Shown one piece after another: positions 32,503 through 43,190 of a stretch of 64,000 nucleotides of DNA. Positions within the stretch are counted from its first letter, which is position 1. Every line of letters begins with the position of its first letter. The stretch is from the NCBI GenBank assembly GCA_014621425.1, contig JAANBB010000020.1, positions 186,001 to 250,000 on the forward strand, read 5' to 3'. This DNA is from Cylindrodendrum hubeiense. Taxonomy: Eukaryota; Ascomycota; Sordariomycetes; Hypocreales; Nectriaceae. The position numbers and the translations under genes were made by a program. Under the pieces are notes generated by a model. It was not told where the DNA came from. It worked only from the letters and a program-made list of their open reading frames with translations, and did not search any database.

Positions 32503-34299
32503 ATGGCAAGTGCAAAAGACAAGCCCCCGAAATGGACCCGCGCGAAGGCCCCCAGAGTCAGAACTGGCTGTGTTACATGGTATGCAAAACCCGACCCGCC
32601 CGCGGGTTGGAATGACCGCCGACTAACATTATCTCTAGCAAGTTCGTTGACCATGGATAATACATTGGGGTGTTGTAGCTGATTGTTTTTTAGAATCCGA
32701 CATCTAAAATGCGATGAAGAAAAGCCGCACTGTCGCAGGTGTACAAAGGATGGCCATGTGTGCGACGGCTATGAAACCGTCCTGACTCGCAAACCGAAAT
32801 CCAAGTCCCCGAAATCCATGATCAACAACTCCCCGACCCACACTGCAGAGCTTGTGCTACGGCACAAACAAACCGCCGCACAGGCCTCACTACCTCCGAG
32901 ATTGATATTCGATGCGTGTCAACTACCAACGGAAATGGATCTCTTCCATCACGTTCGAACCTGTACCATCCAAGACCTGGCATCCGCTTTGACACCAACG
33001 GATTTCTGGCACATCCATGCTCTACCCCTCGGCCACGCCGTGGAGCCTATTAAATTTGCTATTTGCGCTCTTGGCGGTGCACATAAGCACTTCAAATCCC
33101 AACTCCTAGGGACCTCGACGGGGGGTCCATCTCTTCAAGCTTTGGAAGAACTCTCCATTCAGCAGTACAACCAAGCGATCCGCCACATCGAATCGTTTAC
33201 GCACTCGCCATCCAAGAGAAATATGGAGGTTATTCTCACTTGCTGTGTGATCTTTATCTGCATCGAGAATCTCTTGGGTCGTTATTCGGAGTCTCTTCGC
33301 CACCTGCAAGCTGGATGTGCACTTCTTACATCGATTCGACAGCTGTCCATTCCAGATTCCTTGGACGCGCGGAATGGTGCTTGGCAGGATGAGCTGAGAG
33401 AGAAGTCCAAATTCTACGACGACATTGCCACCATGCTATCTCGACTTGGCCAAGACGTGGCTATTTACATGGGCGAGGACATCATCCCCGAGCTGTATTT
33501 CTATCCGGCGCCTGTCATCGAATTCCAGAAAACCATTTCGCCATTCGATTCTGCTACTGAAGCAGCAAAATCACTTTTCGCTATTGAAACAGAGCATACT
33601 GCAAGAATGTTTATCGCTGAGCGGGCGTGGAAGAATTCTCCAGAATATGACGGCCGCGAAACTCCTCCCTACTGGGATGACGACTCCAAGCTTCCAGAAG
33701 ATGATAAGTTCCAAGTCCTAGCTCTAGAGCAGGCTTACCTTAATTGGAGTGCCCACTTTGATCTTTTCAAGAGCCGGGCTAATGAACAGGCTATGCCGAA
33801 ACTGGAACTACATCAAATGATGATGCTGTCAATTGGACAGGCAATGTGGTCTACCTTTTTAAAGATGAAGTCAACCGATGAGGAGTTGGATCGAGAAGCA
33901 TGTGTGAATGTATTGCAGACAGTTGAGTCTCTAATTCGTTCCGAGATTTTTGAACAGCATCCCGTCTTTTCTTTCGACGCACATGTGCTCCCAGCGATAA
34001 CGATGGTGTGCACATCATGCAACGACTTCGAAATGCAGTGGAGATGCGTAAATTTGTTGCGTTCGATCCGGAGAAGAGAAGGTATCTGGGACAGTCAGGA
34101 AATGGCCGATATCCTAGAATCGATGGTGATGGCGCGAGAGAGAGGGTTGGTGTCATTCAAGGGGCTCCCGTGGAAGGTGCCTCAGTTGGCAAGATTGGTC
34201 TCGTCACTCTGCCTGACCAAATCCAGAATTTCCACAGGGGCCTTGGCTTTGGCAGACCAGGCTATTGCGTCGTTCGGAATGAAAGAAGCTCTCACTTAG
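32503..34299 (+). CDS. Zn2Cys6 transcription factor with fungal-specific regulatory domain; 3-nt microexon
   Basis: Exons are 32503-32579, 32639-32641 (CAA only) and 32694-34299 (1686 nt, 561 aa). Introns 32580-32638 (GTATGC...GACTAAC...CTCTAG) and 32642-32693 (GTTCGT...CTGATT...TTTTTAG) flank the microexon. Spliced this way the finger is perfect: C23-x2-C26-x6-C33-x6-C40-x2-C43-x6-C50, reading RVRTGCVTCKIRHLKCDE across the junctions. The microexon supplies the last base of the C26 codon and two bases of K27; skipping it gives TGA. The body resembles the fungal_trans_2-like domain of ARCA-type regulators (LEELSIQQYNQAIRHI, VILTCCVIFICIENLLGRY). It is likely a nuclear regulator, perhaps of the monooxygenase and transporter upstream. 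The overall gene call is firm; the microexon needs transcript proof. Confidence 0.85.
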
Positions 34300-37200
34300 T
34301 AGAATCAATGAAAGAAATATCGCATGTATACGATTGCGATCAACAACGACTTTCCACTGTTCCGTAGTCGATTTAAAATGTGGTCGTCAGATTGAATGAG
34401 GGGTTCCCGAAGAAAAAAAAAAACAGAAAGCGTTGGCTCGTCCCCTCTCGAGTCAATTCGGCCGGGTATCCCAAACCATTGGCAGGCTGATCAGAACAAG
34501 TGTGGACATATGTTTGATTGGCAAGTTGAGAAATCTTGGTATAGCCATTACCAATTAACCGATTTGTTAAATACTAGTTCCTTTCAATATTGTAACTTGG
34601 TTTCCTTGCTTCTTCAGCCACTGACATCAATCAGGCTGCCTGAGCATAATATTGCAGTAGTTTGGTCTTGACTTGGTGCTAAACTCTATTCGGTCTATTA
34701 ATATTTGTCAGACTACGTCTTATTGCTCTTAATCTTCAAGATGTAGGCAGGGGAATATGAATTCAGCCATGAAGTCTTGTGAAGTAGACGTATATCGAGG
34801 TCCCGTCATCACTTACACCTCTGGTGTTGTAGAGCCCCACCTGTTACGTCGTTTCCAATAGAGATAGCAGATGTCATGTTTCAGAATATGCAGGAAATCA
34901 ATCGTCATGTACTACGTAAGCTATGTCTCTCTATTATTAGGACGATGTCACTATTTCCAACTGCTATGGTTTTCAGTCTGAGCCATTGGCAGTGGAGGCT
35001 GCGGAGGCCGCGGAACCCGACGTTTTTGGGTGATCCAGAGATATTGCATTTGAACTACGTAGGTGGAGTCTCCCGTTATTACGATGCACCCAATAACTGG
35101 TTTTAGACACATGGCCGTAGTCCCACTTCGGCAGTCGCCGCACAGCTGAACGACAGGGCAACATTCATGCATCAACGCTGATTGGTTCTGTCGTAACTAT
35201 TTATCAGCTATCCCCTTTCGGTGATATTTGTGAGAAAACATGGGGCGGGCTAAGGCAATTACCACAAGCTGGTTGGCTCTGTCGTAAAACATCGACAGCC
35301 GGGATCCGGGATTATTAGCTTAACCGCCTGGGCATGCCGCCATCACGCCTAGCCATGTGGTTCCTCTTAACGTCGCGTAGCCAAACGGGACACGAGAATA
35401 CGAAAATGAGATTCGGCTGCATGATATGACCACCACCTGAGTGGAGCGATTGGGCATGCACGAGCTAGCGATGCGCACCAAGTTGCGCTTTGAGCACGAC
35501 GGAACTGACCGCCGGTAGGCTTTCCGTGGTATGTGACAGCAAACCATGAGGGAGAGCCTTTCTTTGTTACCAGCCATGAACTTCTTGGCGCGTCAGCAGG
35601 AAAACAAGTGAATATCATTAACCACATCTCTGGTGTAAATACCTTGCTAGATAATTGTCACATCGTCAGACAGGTAGGTGTGATACGAGCATTCGGCGAG
35701 GCGTTTTGGTACGCTCACATAAGAGGTTAGACAAGTCAAGGCACAAGCCAAGGCGTTCGTATTTAAAATTAGAATCTAGTTGAATTTAATCCAATGAACG
35801 CAGAATAACTCTTGTGAATCTGCACAATTGTCGCTATGAGGTTCGAGCGTCTAGCCATCTAGAGAGGGGTAGGATCTTGGCTGCAACCATACCCAACAAA
35901 GGAATTTATTGAATTCAAAAACCTCGCAGTCTGCGTGCTCATAACTATTTACATGTAATTAGATCTTTCTTCATGTTACTAAGTCGCCGCGATATTGACT
36001 TGAGCTATTGGGACAGAGTCGTAAGGCTTATTCCATCGCGCCTGCGAACAACCTCGTTGCCTTGCTCGCTCGCTAATATTAGGCGGTATGCGGACAAAGA
36101 TGCCTTCCTTGTGTTTTAGCCAAAGCCCGTGTAGATACTTTCTGGGAGAGTTTCTGGCATGCACCAAGGTGTGAAGTACGTTGATGGCACATCCCGTTCA
36201 GTGCCCAAATGCTTGTGGGGCAACTCGAGACTTCCCCAAGTTTGACAGATACCAATAATTCTGTGAGAGCTCAGCACCAAATGAGGTATCTACTAACTGG
36301 GTTGCATACCGGCTTACATCCGATTTGACCCAGGTGGTCCCACAAGCCTTTGGGCACCAAATAGATAGTTTGACATTGTCTTGATCACCTATCTCTGTAC
36401 GCGCACTGGGAACTGCGCCTGGGAAATGGCTGGCTCTAGTATTGATGGCGTTTAAGTGTGCGTCTCGTCATGGAACTCCCAAAACGGGGTGGCTTCTGCA
36501 GGCGTCGGAACCAGCCTCGCCGCTGGTCGGTAAAGGACCTCCTGAAACGACAGTGGCTTGCTGGAACTTCTGGAAGGAGACTGCTGACCATGGGTAGCGA
36601 CTGAAACCTTGGAAGATCTTGCGCACGAATCAGATTCTTTCTCCTTGTCGTGCTCAGCATGCCAATTATCATCATTTGTCATCATCTCGATACCCATCCA
36701 CCTGAGACGTGGCAAAATTACCCAGATATCCCAGCCAATCGTCATGTTTGACCAGTTGACGATCCCCGACTTGACGGAATGTTTATTATTTCATTAATTC
36801 ATCTAGATAAAACAATTAGGCTTGTGCCAGGCGAAGGCGATAAGGAGAGGCAATGGGCCTTCCCCGGCTAGAAGCCTTGCAGTGATATCGTTTGCGATAG
36901 GATTTTACCAGTACGGGCGTCCGCTATCCTAAAGCCTTTTTCATCTTCAAGAAGTTCACAGACGCTTATAATATCAAACAGTACGTTTTTGGCAGTCGCT
37001 TATCGCCTTCCAATGAAATGATTTCTTAATCTTCGACGTGATGATATAGTGGTGTATTATAGAACACCAAGTAGGATGTACGCAGTTATCTCGAGAAACT
37101 GATGTTGAATTATAGGTGTCTGGGTAAGAAACTTCCCCTGTCAACCAACATGTTGTATTTGTCAATCGAAGACAAGGCCTGGCCCCAGATCAACCAAGCT

Positions 37201-37335
37201 GATGTCTGATCCAGTCAAAGGAAACCCCAATTTGACCAAAATGACTTCCATAGCATGACATTGACAAAGGAAAATGGACTTTGTATCCTTATCGTCCACT
37301 CTTTATTTACGTAGTCGACAAATCATTATTTTCAT
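34300..37335. other. Long intergenic region, 3 kb
   Basis: No intact gene. Around 35320-35730 both strands carry coding-like fragments (plus strand HEGEPFFVTSHELLGASAG; minus strand GYATLRGTTWLGVMAACPGG) broken by stops, so a relic is possible but its family and strand are unclear. A minus-strand frame at 36745-36452 has no recognised domain. The rest is featureless. Confidence 0.3.
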
Positions 37336-40131
37336 TCATGAAGAATCTGCTCTGGTGTCCACCCACTCAGATAAGACATCGCCGTGGAGAACATGTAAGT
37401 CACACTTAAACTGCCGGAGCCACTCATCATTATCTGCCGGAGTCTGGTTCCACGGATCATCGCTAGAAAGGGAGAAAAAGTAGATTAGTCATTCATATTC
37501 TCTGTGATATAATAATTGCTCATAAATTCTGGGAATGGAGGGCTCACTCTTGAAACATGATCCATCGTGCTTGATACTGAAGCTCCTCATTCGTAGGCAC
37601 ATGGCTATCTGGGTTGCGCCGAGATATTGTACTCACTACAAACCGAGATAGGTCTTTAACAAGTCCTCGGTAGCAGTTATCGTCATTGAGCAACAGTGGC
37701 ATCGCCTTGGCGAACGCCTTTGCTCCGTCGTGGCTTGAATCAATAGCGGGGACGGAGTCGTTGACTGTGTTGATGCACGGATTGACAGGATTCTTAGACA
37801 CAGAATCTGAGGGTAGCATTCCAAGGCAAATAGGTTGTGAGCTATGGTTGGAATCCGTGACCAGAACGTCTGACATCTCAGAGCTCTCATCTAACCGAGG
37901 CGTGGATGAGGGACTCATTGACCCAAGATTCGCACGATGGCGAAACGAGGTAAGCCAACCGCTCGACCCGTATATTAGTCCGGATAAGAAAGGTTGAACC
38001 CAAGCGCAAGGATGGGGCGAAGACGCCTCCATCCGAGCAACAATGTTGTGCGCCTCAAATTGAAGATCGCAGTCTTCGACTTGGTTCCCAAGAATCTTTG
38101 AGATCTCGACATAATTCTGGAGCTGATCCTCCATAGTACACTTTTCGAAAATGTTTCCTTTACCGTGGATCTTCAGTTGAGTGACCCAAGATCTGGAGGG
38201 ATCTCTCATAGGACGAAGACGTGCTCGCTTGGCTGTGGACTCGGAAGAGGTGAGCAAGTCGCGCAGCCAGGATGGTGCTGTCGTCTCGGCGCCATTCGAT
38301 AGTACGTCGGAGCTCACGACGATGCAGCAGCTTTCATACCGAAGACTCTCATCGGAAGGCATACTTTGGTTTTTGTTAAGGTGTTCCGTAATGAGGTATT
38401 CCAGCTCCAGTTTAATAAGCTCAAATGCGTTGCTCGGGGTCCCGGGATGTCCTTGCATTGTTGTAAAAGGGCAGGGTGAATTTCGTTCATAATCAATAAG
38501 ATCTGCGGTAGAATGATTAGATGGGCTACTTTGAATGGTGTAATGAAGTCAACAATGGAAGGATTCATAGAGTAATACTTACACGGAGGCATGGCATTTT
38601 CAACCATGTCAAGCATATGGTTCTCGAATCCCCAATCGCCCTGCCAATCTTTCATCGACTTTCCCTCCTTGAAGTGTGCAGCCAGGTGATCAACTCGATC
38701 AGTCCAATGACTCATAACAAAATCGCAGAAACCACAACGAGAACGTATAACCTCACTCTCGTCCTTCCAAAGGTCCATGGGCCAGCTGATGAACGTGGCG
38801 TTGTGTACCAACTTTAGATGCTGTTGAATATGATCCTTTCGGTAAAATGTTCGTTCCTCTGGCAGACGACCGAAGCAAGCAGTGCAGTTATGGCCCTGGA
38901 GATGCTCCTCATCCGGATCAAGCTGTGCACAGTAAACGCAAGCTAGCTTCGATGTCTTGGGGTCCTTGATCGTGGGGCCGCCTGGCGAACACGTCGATCG
39001 CTCAAGAGACAAGTGCAGTGATTTTTCATGCCGTTGCCAACTATGCTTGGTCTTGAACGTCTCCGTGCAAAAGGTGCATTGGAATGTGTGTGAAGTTTGC
39101 GCAAGGTTACTCAATCCGGCGGTTCGGATGGACCGACTTGCAGTAATTCGTCGTCTCCTGCGTTTGGAGCTCTTGTTAGGGTGTTCGAAGGATCTGCGAG
39201 AATTATGAGAGGCGTGGGAGTAGGCAGACGTAAGGGAACTTCTGCTCGAGAACGACGTGCCCGCGCTGCTGGCCGACAAATCATTGTGCCACGACGTTGT
39301 AGCATCGCGGTCCTCGTTGCGTGATCGTTGCAAGCTTTGTCCATCTGGCGAAAGCCCGTATATAGCCTGAGCGAGGGCAGAGGCATCTACGGCTTCATGT
39401 TCAGGTGGTGAATTCTGCCAGCGTTGCAGAGGGTCCATATGTTGAAAGGACATGGGTGATCCGTGCGGGTCAGTCATGTCGATATTAGCATAGGACTTCC
39501 TCAGCCCCACGAACGGCGACGGTGCGCGTGGGCGTTTGGACTTCGTACGTCGACGGGTATTGGCGAGCCAGTTCGCGATCTGCTGTCTACTGAGGCCAGT
39601 CTGCCTTTGGATGGTCTCCATTTCTCGTGGGGTAGGGTACGGGTGTTGAATGTGATCTGCGAACCAATCCTTCAGAGCCCTGACTACCCAGGCAGGAAAC
39701 CGTGGTCCAGATTTGGGAGGGTCTATCAGCTTGCGACCCTGGGATTTTGTTCCATCAGGCAGACTATAAGTCAGGAGACCCGGCCCCTCGATTGAACTAC
39801 TTGTCGGTTCGCGTGGGCTAGGTAGATTTGTGATTGGGTCTTCGAGGTCGGAAGCGTGTAGGTCAACTTCGCCCCTGGACACATAAGGCTGACCAAAAGG
39901 CTCAGCACCGAGTGCATCGGGGCTCGAGCTGAGCCTTTCGTGTGAAGAGACATGTCCCCCTGTCAGAAGGGCGGTGGCTTGTCGTTGTTCATCAAAGAGG
40001 AATACTCCGCCCAGGTCAGACTCGGACCCGCGGCTAGAAGCGGAGGTACCCATATCAGCGTCCCGATCATTGCGTGACTCGCCGGCCCTAGGCGATTCAA
40101 GGCAGGCGGATATACTCGTATCTTGTTCCAT
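37336..40131 (-). CDS. TALE/KN-type homeobox plus C2H2 zinc-finger transcription factor
   Basis: There are three exons, 40131-38583, 38502-37548 and 37462-37336 (2631 nt, 876 aa). The homeodomain spans about residues 140-200: SGPRFPAWVVRALKDWF, the TALE-type three-residue loop extension at HPYPT, and recognition helix IANWLANTRRR with W188, N191 and R193. A basic RRRRRR-like run follows (about 323-328), then a C2H2 finger C351-x2-C354-x12-H367-x4-H372 and further Cys/His-rich segments around 385-490 typical of this fungal homeobox-C2H2 family. The C-terminal third has no known domain and ends QFKCDLHVLHGDVLSEW. Related proteins act in conidiation or appressorium development in ascomycetes. 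It is divergent from the dehydrogenase gene with only 229 bp between starts. Confidence 0.9.
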
Positions 40132-40360
40132 TGGGTCAATGCTGTACTTGCAGATTATCTCGGAGAGAAGGTGGAGGTTCGCGGAGAGAAGTCTGGGGCT
40201 AGGTTAAGCCTCGAAGGGCGGAATCGACATGTTTGCCCCACTCGTGAACATGTCAAGTTTGCCTTTCGGTAGTCGCATTATTTTGCCCACGCCCTACGCC
40301 CTAGCACCCCAATCATCACTTCAGCTTCGGCTTTCGGTATTCAAATCCATCAATTGAACC

Positions 40361-41341
40361 ATGTTTAACAGACAGTCTCTACGCCCTTCCAGTCCTTTTG
40401 GTCCACACCAGGTCATCAATCAGCTGGAACTACCGTCGACGACATCTCACATAATGCACGCTGGTTTCATTGGTCTTGGCGTCATGGGCACGCCCATGGC
40501 ACTAAATCTCGCCCGCCAATTCCCCGTCACCGTTTGGAACCGCAGCGCATCAAAGTACCCGGCTTTAATCAAGGGAGGTGCAGTCATCGCCGAGACGCCA
40601 GCCAAGGCCCTGAGCGAGTCTGACACCATCTTTACCATGCTCTTCGACGAATCTGCCATTCGATCCATGCTGAGCCCCGAGTTTAAAAAGGCCCTCCCTG
40701 GCAAAACGATAGTCAACACCAGCTCTGTGTCAGTCGAGTTTAGCAAGTACTTTGCTGACCAGGTTCACCAAGCTGGCGGCCACTTTATCGAGATGCCAGT
40801 CAGCGGCAGCAAGGTTCCGGCAGAACAGGGCAAACTCGTTGCTATGATGGCGGGTGACTCTGCTGTCGCTGACCGCATCCGCCCTTTGGTAGCTGCAATG
40901 GCAAGCACCGCTGTCTATTGCGGACCTGTTGGCTATGGCCTCAAGACCAAGTACGCCATTAACCTCTATCTCATTGCCATCACAGCTGGTCTTGCCGAGG
41001 CCACGAACCTTGCTATGGCGCAGGGTCTCAACCTTGGCGCATTCGCTCAGGTTCTTGGAGCCGGACCTCTGGCCTCTGCCTATTCGGACCTCAAGATGGA
41101 CAAAATAATGCGTGAGGATTGGTCAGCCCAAGCTGCCATCAAAGACTGCTATAATAGCACGCAGCTTATCCAATCGGCGGCGAATGTAGTGGGTGCAAAG
41201 GTGCCCATTGCCAACCTGTGCGGGGCGTTGTACAGGCAAGCGAAGGAATCAGGTCTTGAAGAAGAGGACATGATCGCCGTGATCAAAGTACTGGGGGAGG
41301 GATCGAAATCTGCTGGGCCTCTGCACAAGTCTTCAGAGTAA
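40361..41341 (+). CDS. Beta-hydroxyacid dehydrogenase (3-hydroxyisobutyrate dehydrogenase/tartronate semialdehyde reductase family)
   Basis: Single exon, 326 aa. The NAD(P)-binding motif GFIGLGVMGTPMALNLAR begins at residue 35; VNTSSVSVEF, the substrate-binding PVSGSKVPAEQGKLVAM and the catalytic Lys region GYGLKTKYAINL follow in family order. Relatives oxidise 3-hydroxyisobutyrate (valine breakdown) or reduce small semialdehydes. The first 31 residues (MFNRQSLRPSSPFGPH) contain Arg and no acidic residue before the Glu near residue 23, so they could be a mitochondrial presequence. The internal ATG at 40454 (MHAGFIGLG) gives a 295-aa protein of normal family length, and translation from both starts could give two locations. 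It is separated by 264 bp from the acetyltransferase downstream. Confidence 0.9.
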   Translation: MFNRQSLRPSSPFGPHQVINQLELPSTTSHIMHAGFIGLGVMGTPMALNLARQFPVTVWNRSASKYPALIKGGAVIAETPAKALSESDTIFTMLFDESAIRSMLSPEFKKALPGKTIVNTSSVSVEFSKYFADQVHQAGGHFIEMPVSGSKVPAEQGKLVAMMAGDSAVADRIRPLVAAMASTAVYCGPVGYGLKTKYAINLYLIAITAGLAEATNLAMAQGLNLGAFAQVLGAGPLASAYSDLKMDKIMREDWSAQAAIKDCYNSTQLIQSAANVVGAKVPIANLCGALYRQAKESGLEEEDMIAVIKVLGEGSKSAGPLHKSSE

Positions 41342-41604
41342 TACATTATATTCACAATGCACCTTTTGTAGACCCATCAAATGTGCTGATATCACACATT
41401 GCCTTGTTTTTGATGACACACGGAAGAAGGATATGCAATTAATAACATAATGAAAGGGACCTCTTCTGTGGGCGTTCATTTAGATGCTACTTTCTTCTGC
41501 AGCCCTCCAACGCACCCCGCTTCGGCAATCTGCTTTAACATAGCTCTCTACGCTTTTATGCCATTCAACAATACGATACACGTCTTCTCAAAAGAACAGT
41601 CGCC

Positions 41605-42234
41605 ATGATTACCGACGGACTTTCAACAGCATTTCAGTCTGAACGCCTGGTCTACCGCGCATTAGAGAACAACGAAGAGGATAGGCAGTTCCTTCACACC
41701 CAGATCGACAACGACCCAATGAACACGGCCCTCTTTGACCCGAGAGTGATTCAGCCGAGAAGCCTTAATCACGTCGAGCTGTTGGCCAATGCGCTGACCA
41801 GGTCAACCCTGGCCGTCATGATCTGCTTGCCTGAGGGTGTCACCGCCGAACAGGGAATCGACAAGCCCACGGATGTAAAGCCGACGCCTATTGGCTTTGT
41901 CGTCTTTGGCTGGGGCGGCACGTTTCCAGACCAAGCTCACCACCGCTGTGCCAGCATGAGCATTTCGCTGGCGACATCTTATCAGGGCCAGGGCTACGGC
42001 GCGGAAGCTATCAACTGGGCTCTAGACTGGGCGTTCCGCTTCGGCGGCTACCACCGCGTCGCCCTCAACACGGTTAGCTTTAACGAGCGCGCACAGCATC
42101 TGTACAAACGACTGGGGTTTACGGAAGAGGGCCGTAGTCGTGAGTCGCACTGGCATGATCGGAAGTGGTATGACAGTGTTGATTTTGGGATGCTCGAGGG
42201 AGAGTGGGCGGCCCTGAGGGGTCTCTCTAAGTGA
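41605..42234 (+). CDS. GNAT-family N-acetyltransferase (RimJ/RimL-like)
   Basis: Single exon, 209 aa. The order is typical of the RimJ/RimL-type GNAT fold: SERLVYRALENNEEDRQF at the N-terminus, PIGFVVFGWGG (strand 4), the acetyl-CoA pyrophosphate-binding loop YQGQGYGAEAINWAL (about residues 131-145), VALNTVSFNERAQHLYKRLGF (the conserved N-x-x-A-x-x-x-Y-x-x-x-G-F block) and EEGRSRESHWHDRKWYD. Members acetylate protein N-termini, antibiotics or small amines; the acceptor here is unknown. The start has CGCCATGATT context close behind an AT-poor leader. A clean, complete small gene. Confidence 0.92.
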   Translation: MITDGLSTAFQSERLVYRALENNEEDRQFLHTQIDNDPMNTALFDPRVIQPRSLNHVELLANALTRSTLAVMICLPEGVTAEQGIDKPTDVKPTPIGFVVFGWGGTFPDQAHHRCASMSISLATSYQGQGYGAEAINWALDWAFRFGGYHRVALNTVSFNERAQHLYKRLGFTEEGRSRESHWHDRKWYDSVDFGMLEGEWAALRGLSK

Positions 42235-43190
42235 CGTCATATTGATCTTTGGGCTTTTATGACACTACTTCTCCAGCCGCAACTCATAAGGCAACGCAAA
42301 TATTTACTTCGTCAATGACACCCAACCCTCATTTCCTAGGCCGTGTTTCAATCTGTCTACGCGGGGTAGAACCTAACAGAAAAGGTAGTTAGGCCAGACG
42401 TGGTAGCATAATAATACAACAAGACAGTGGGTCAATTGATGTGACTTGTGTTGATCCTTGCTCTTGCTTTCTATTATCTCGTCCCATTTTCCCATTTTTC
42501 TTCGTCCCTTGTGATAGACGAGTTTTGCGTCGTGGCCAGACCTTGTGTTCAATACTGTCTCAGATGAACGGTGGCTATTAGAACGTGAGGCTGTTCCCTG
42601 TCCTCAGACGGCCAAGAGAATATTGGGTTATGTGTGCTGTAGTCTCAATACCGAAGCTATCCAACTGATGGGTATGCAAATGATATGCTTCGCCATATTG
42701 GAAAATGCCTGGAATCCTGTTGCGACAAGTGCGATGTGCAGAGCGCTCGATGCTTGATGCTGCTTTTACTTAAAGTTTAGCACCAAATAATGAAGCAACA
42801 TTGTCAACAAACTAAATAAAAAAGTCAATCAAAAGGAAGCATCCAGTGTCGCATCTTTTACCAGTGTCTATCAACCGGACTCTGGTTGCTGTATCTCGCG
42901 TCTACAATGCTTTCCTGTCTGAGAGATCGAAATTCCGCGATAGCCGGGTCATTGCATGGATCGCGCGGACTATGTGGTACTCGGGTGGAATTTCGGCCGA
43001 ATGGGGTCATCATCCGTACGGAGAACATGGGTAGACAATCCTGGCAAATGGGATCTTTATCCACTTGTGCTGATTATTTTCCGGGGCAAATCCTTCACAT
43101 TGTGGGACACCGTGCGTCGTAGCTAACGTGAGGTATTTTGCCACCACTCTGTATCGTGCTTCAGACTCCTTGGCTATAGGCGACACCGAT
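42235..43190. other. Intergenic, HET-gene promoter side
   Basis: About 0.95 kb. Small open frames near 42545 and 42846 have no coding support. The frame of the next gene opens at 43128, but the domain-proximal ATG is at 43191. Confidence 0.4.

Noticed and set aside
35320..35730. Coding-like fragments on both strands
   Set aside because: Stops interrupt both readings, and neither strand gives a recognisable family; not enough to call a gene.
36452..36745. 97-residue minus-strand open frame
   Set aside because: No domain, no splice signals linking it to another exon, and no similarity I recognise.
38956..39324. Plus-strand open frames opposite the homeobox gene
   Set aside because: They are antisense to the zinc-finger and linker codons and lack domains.
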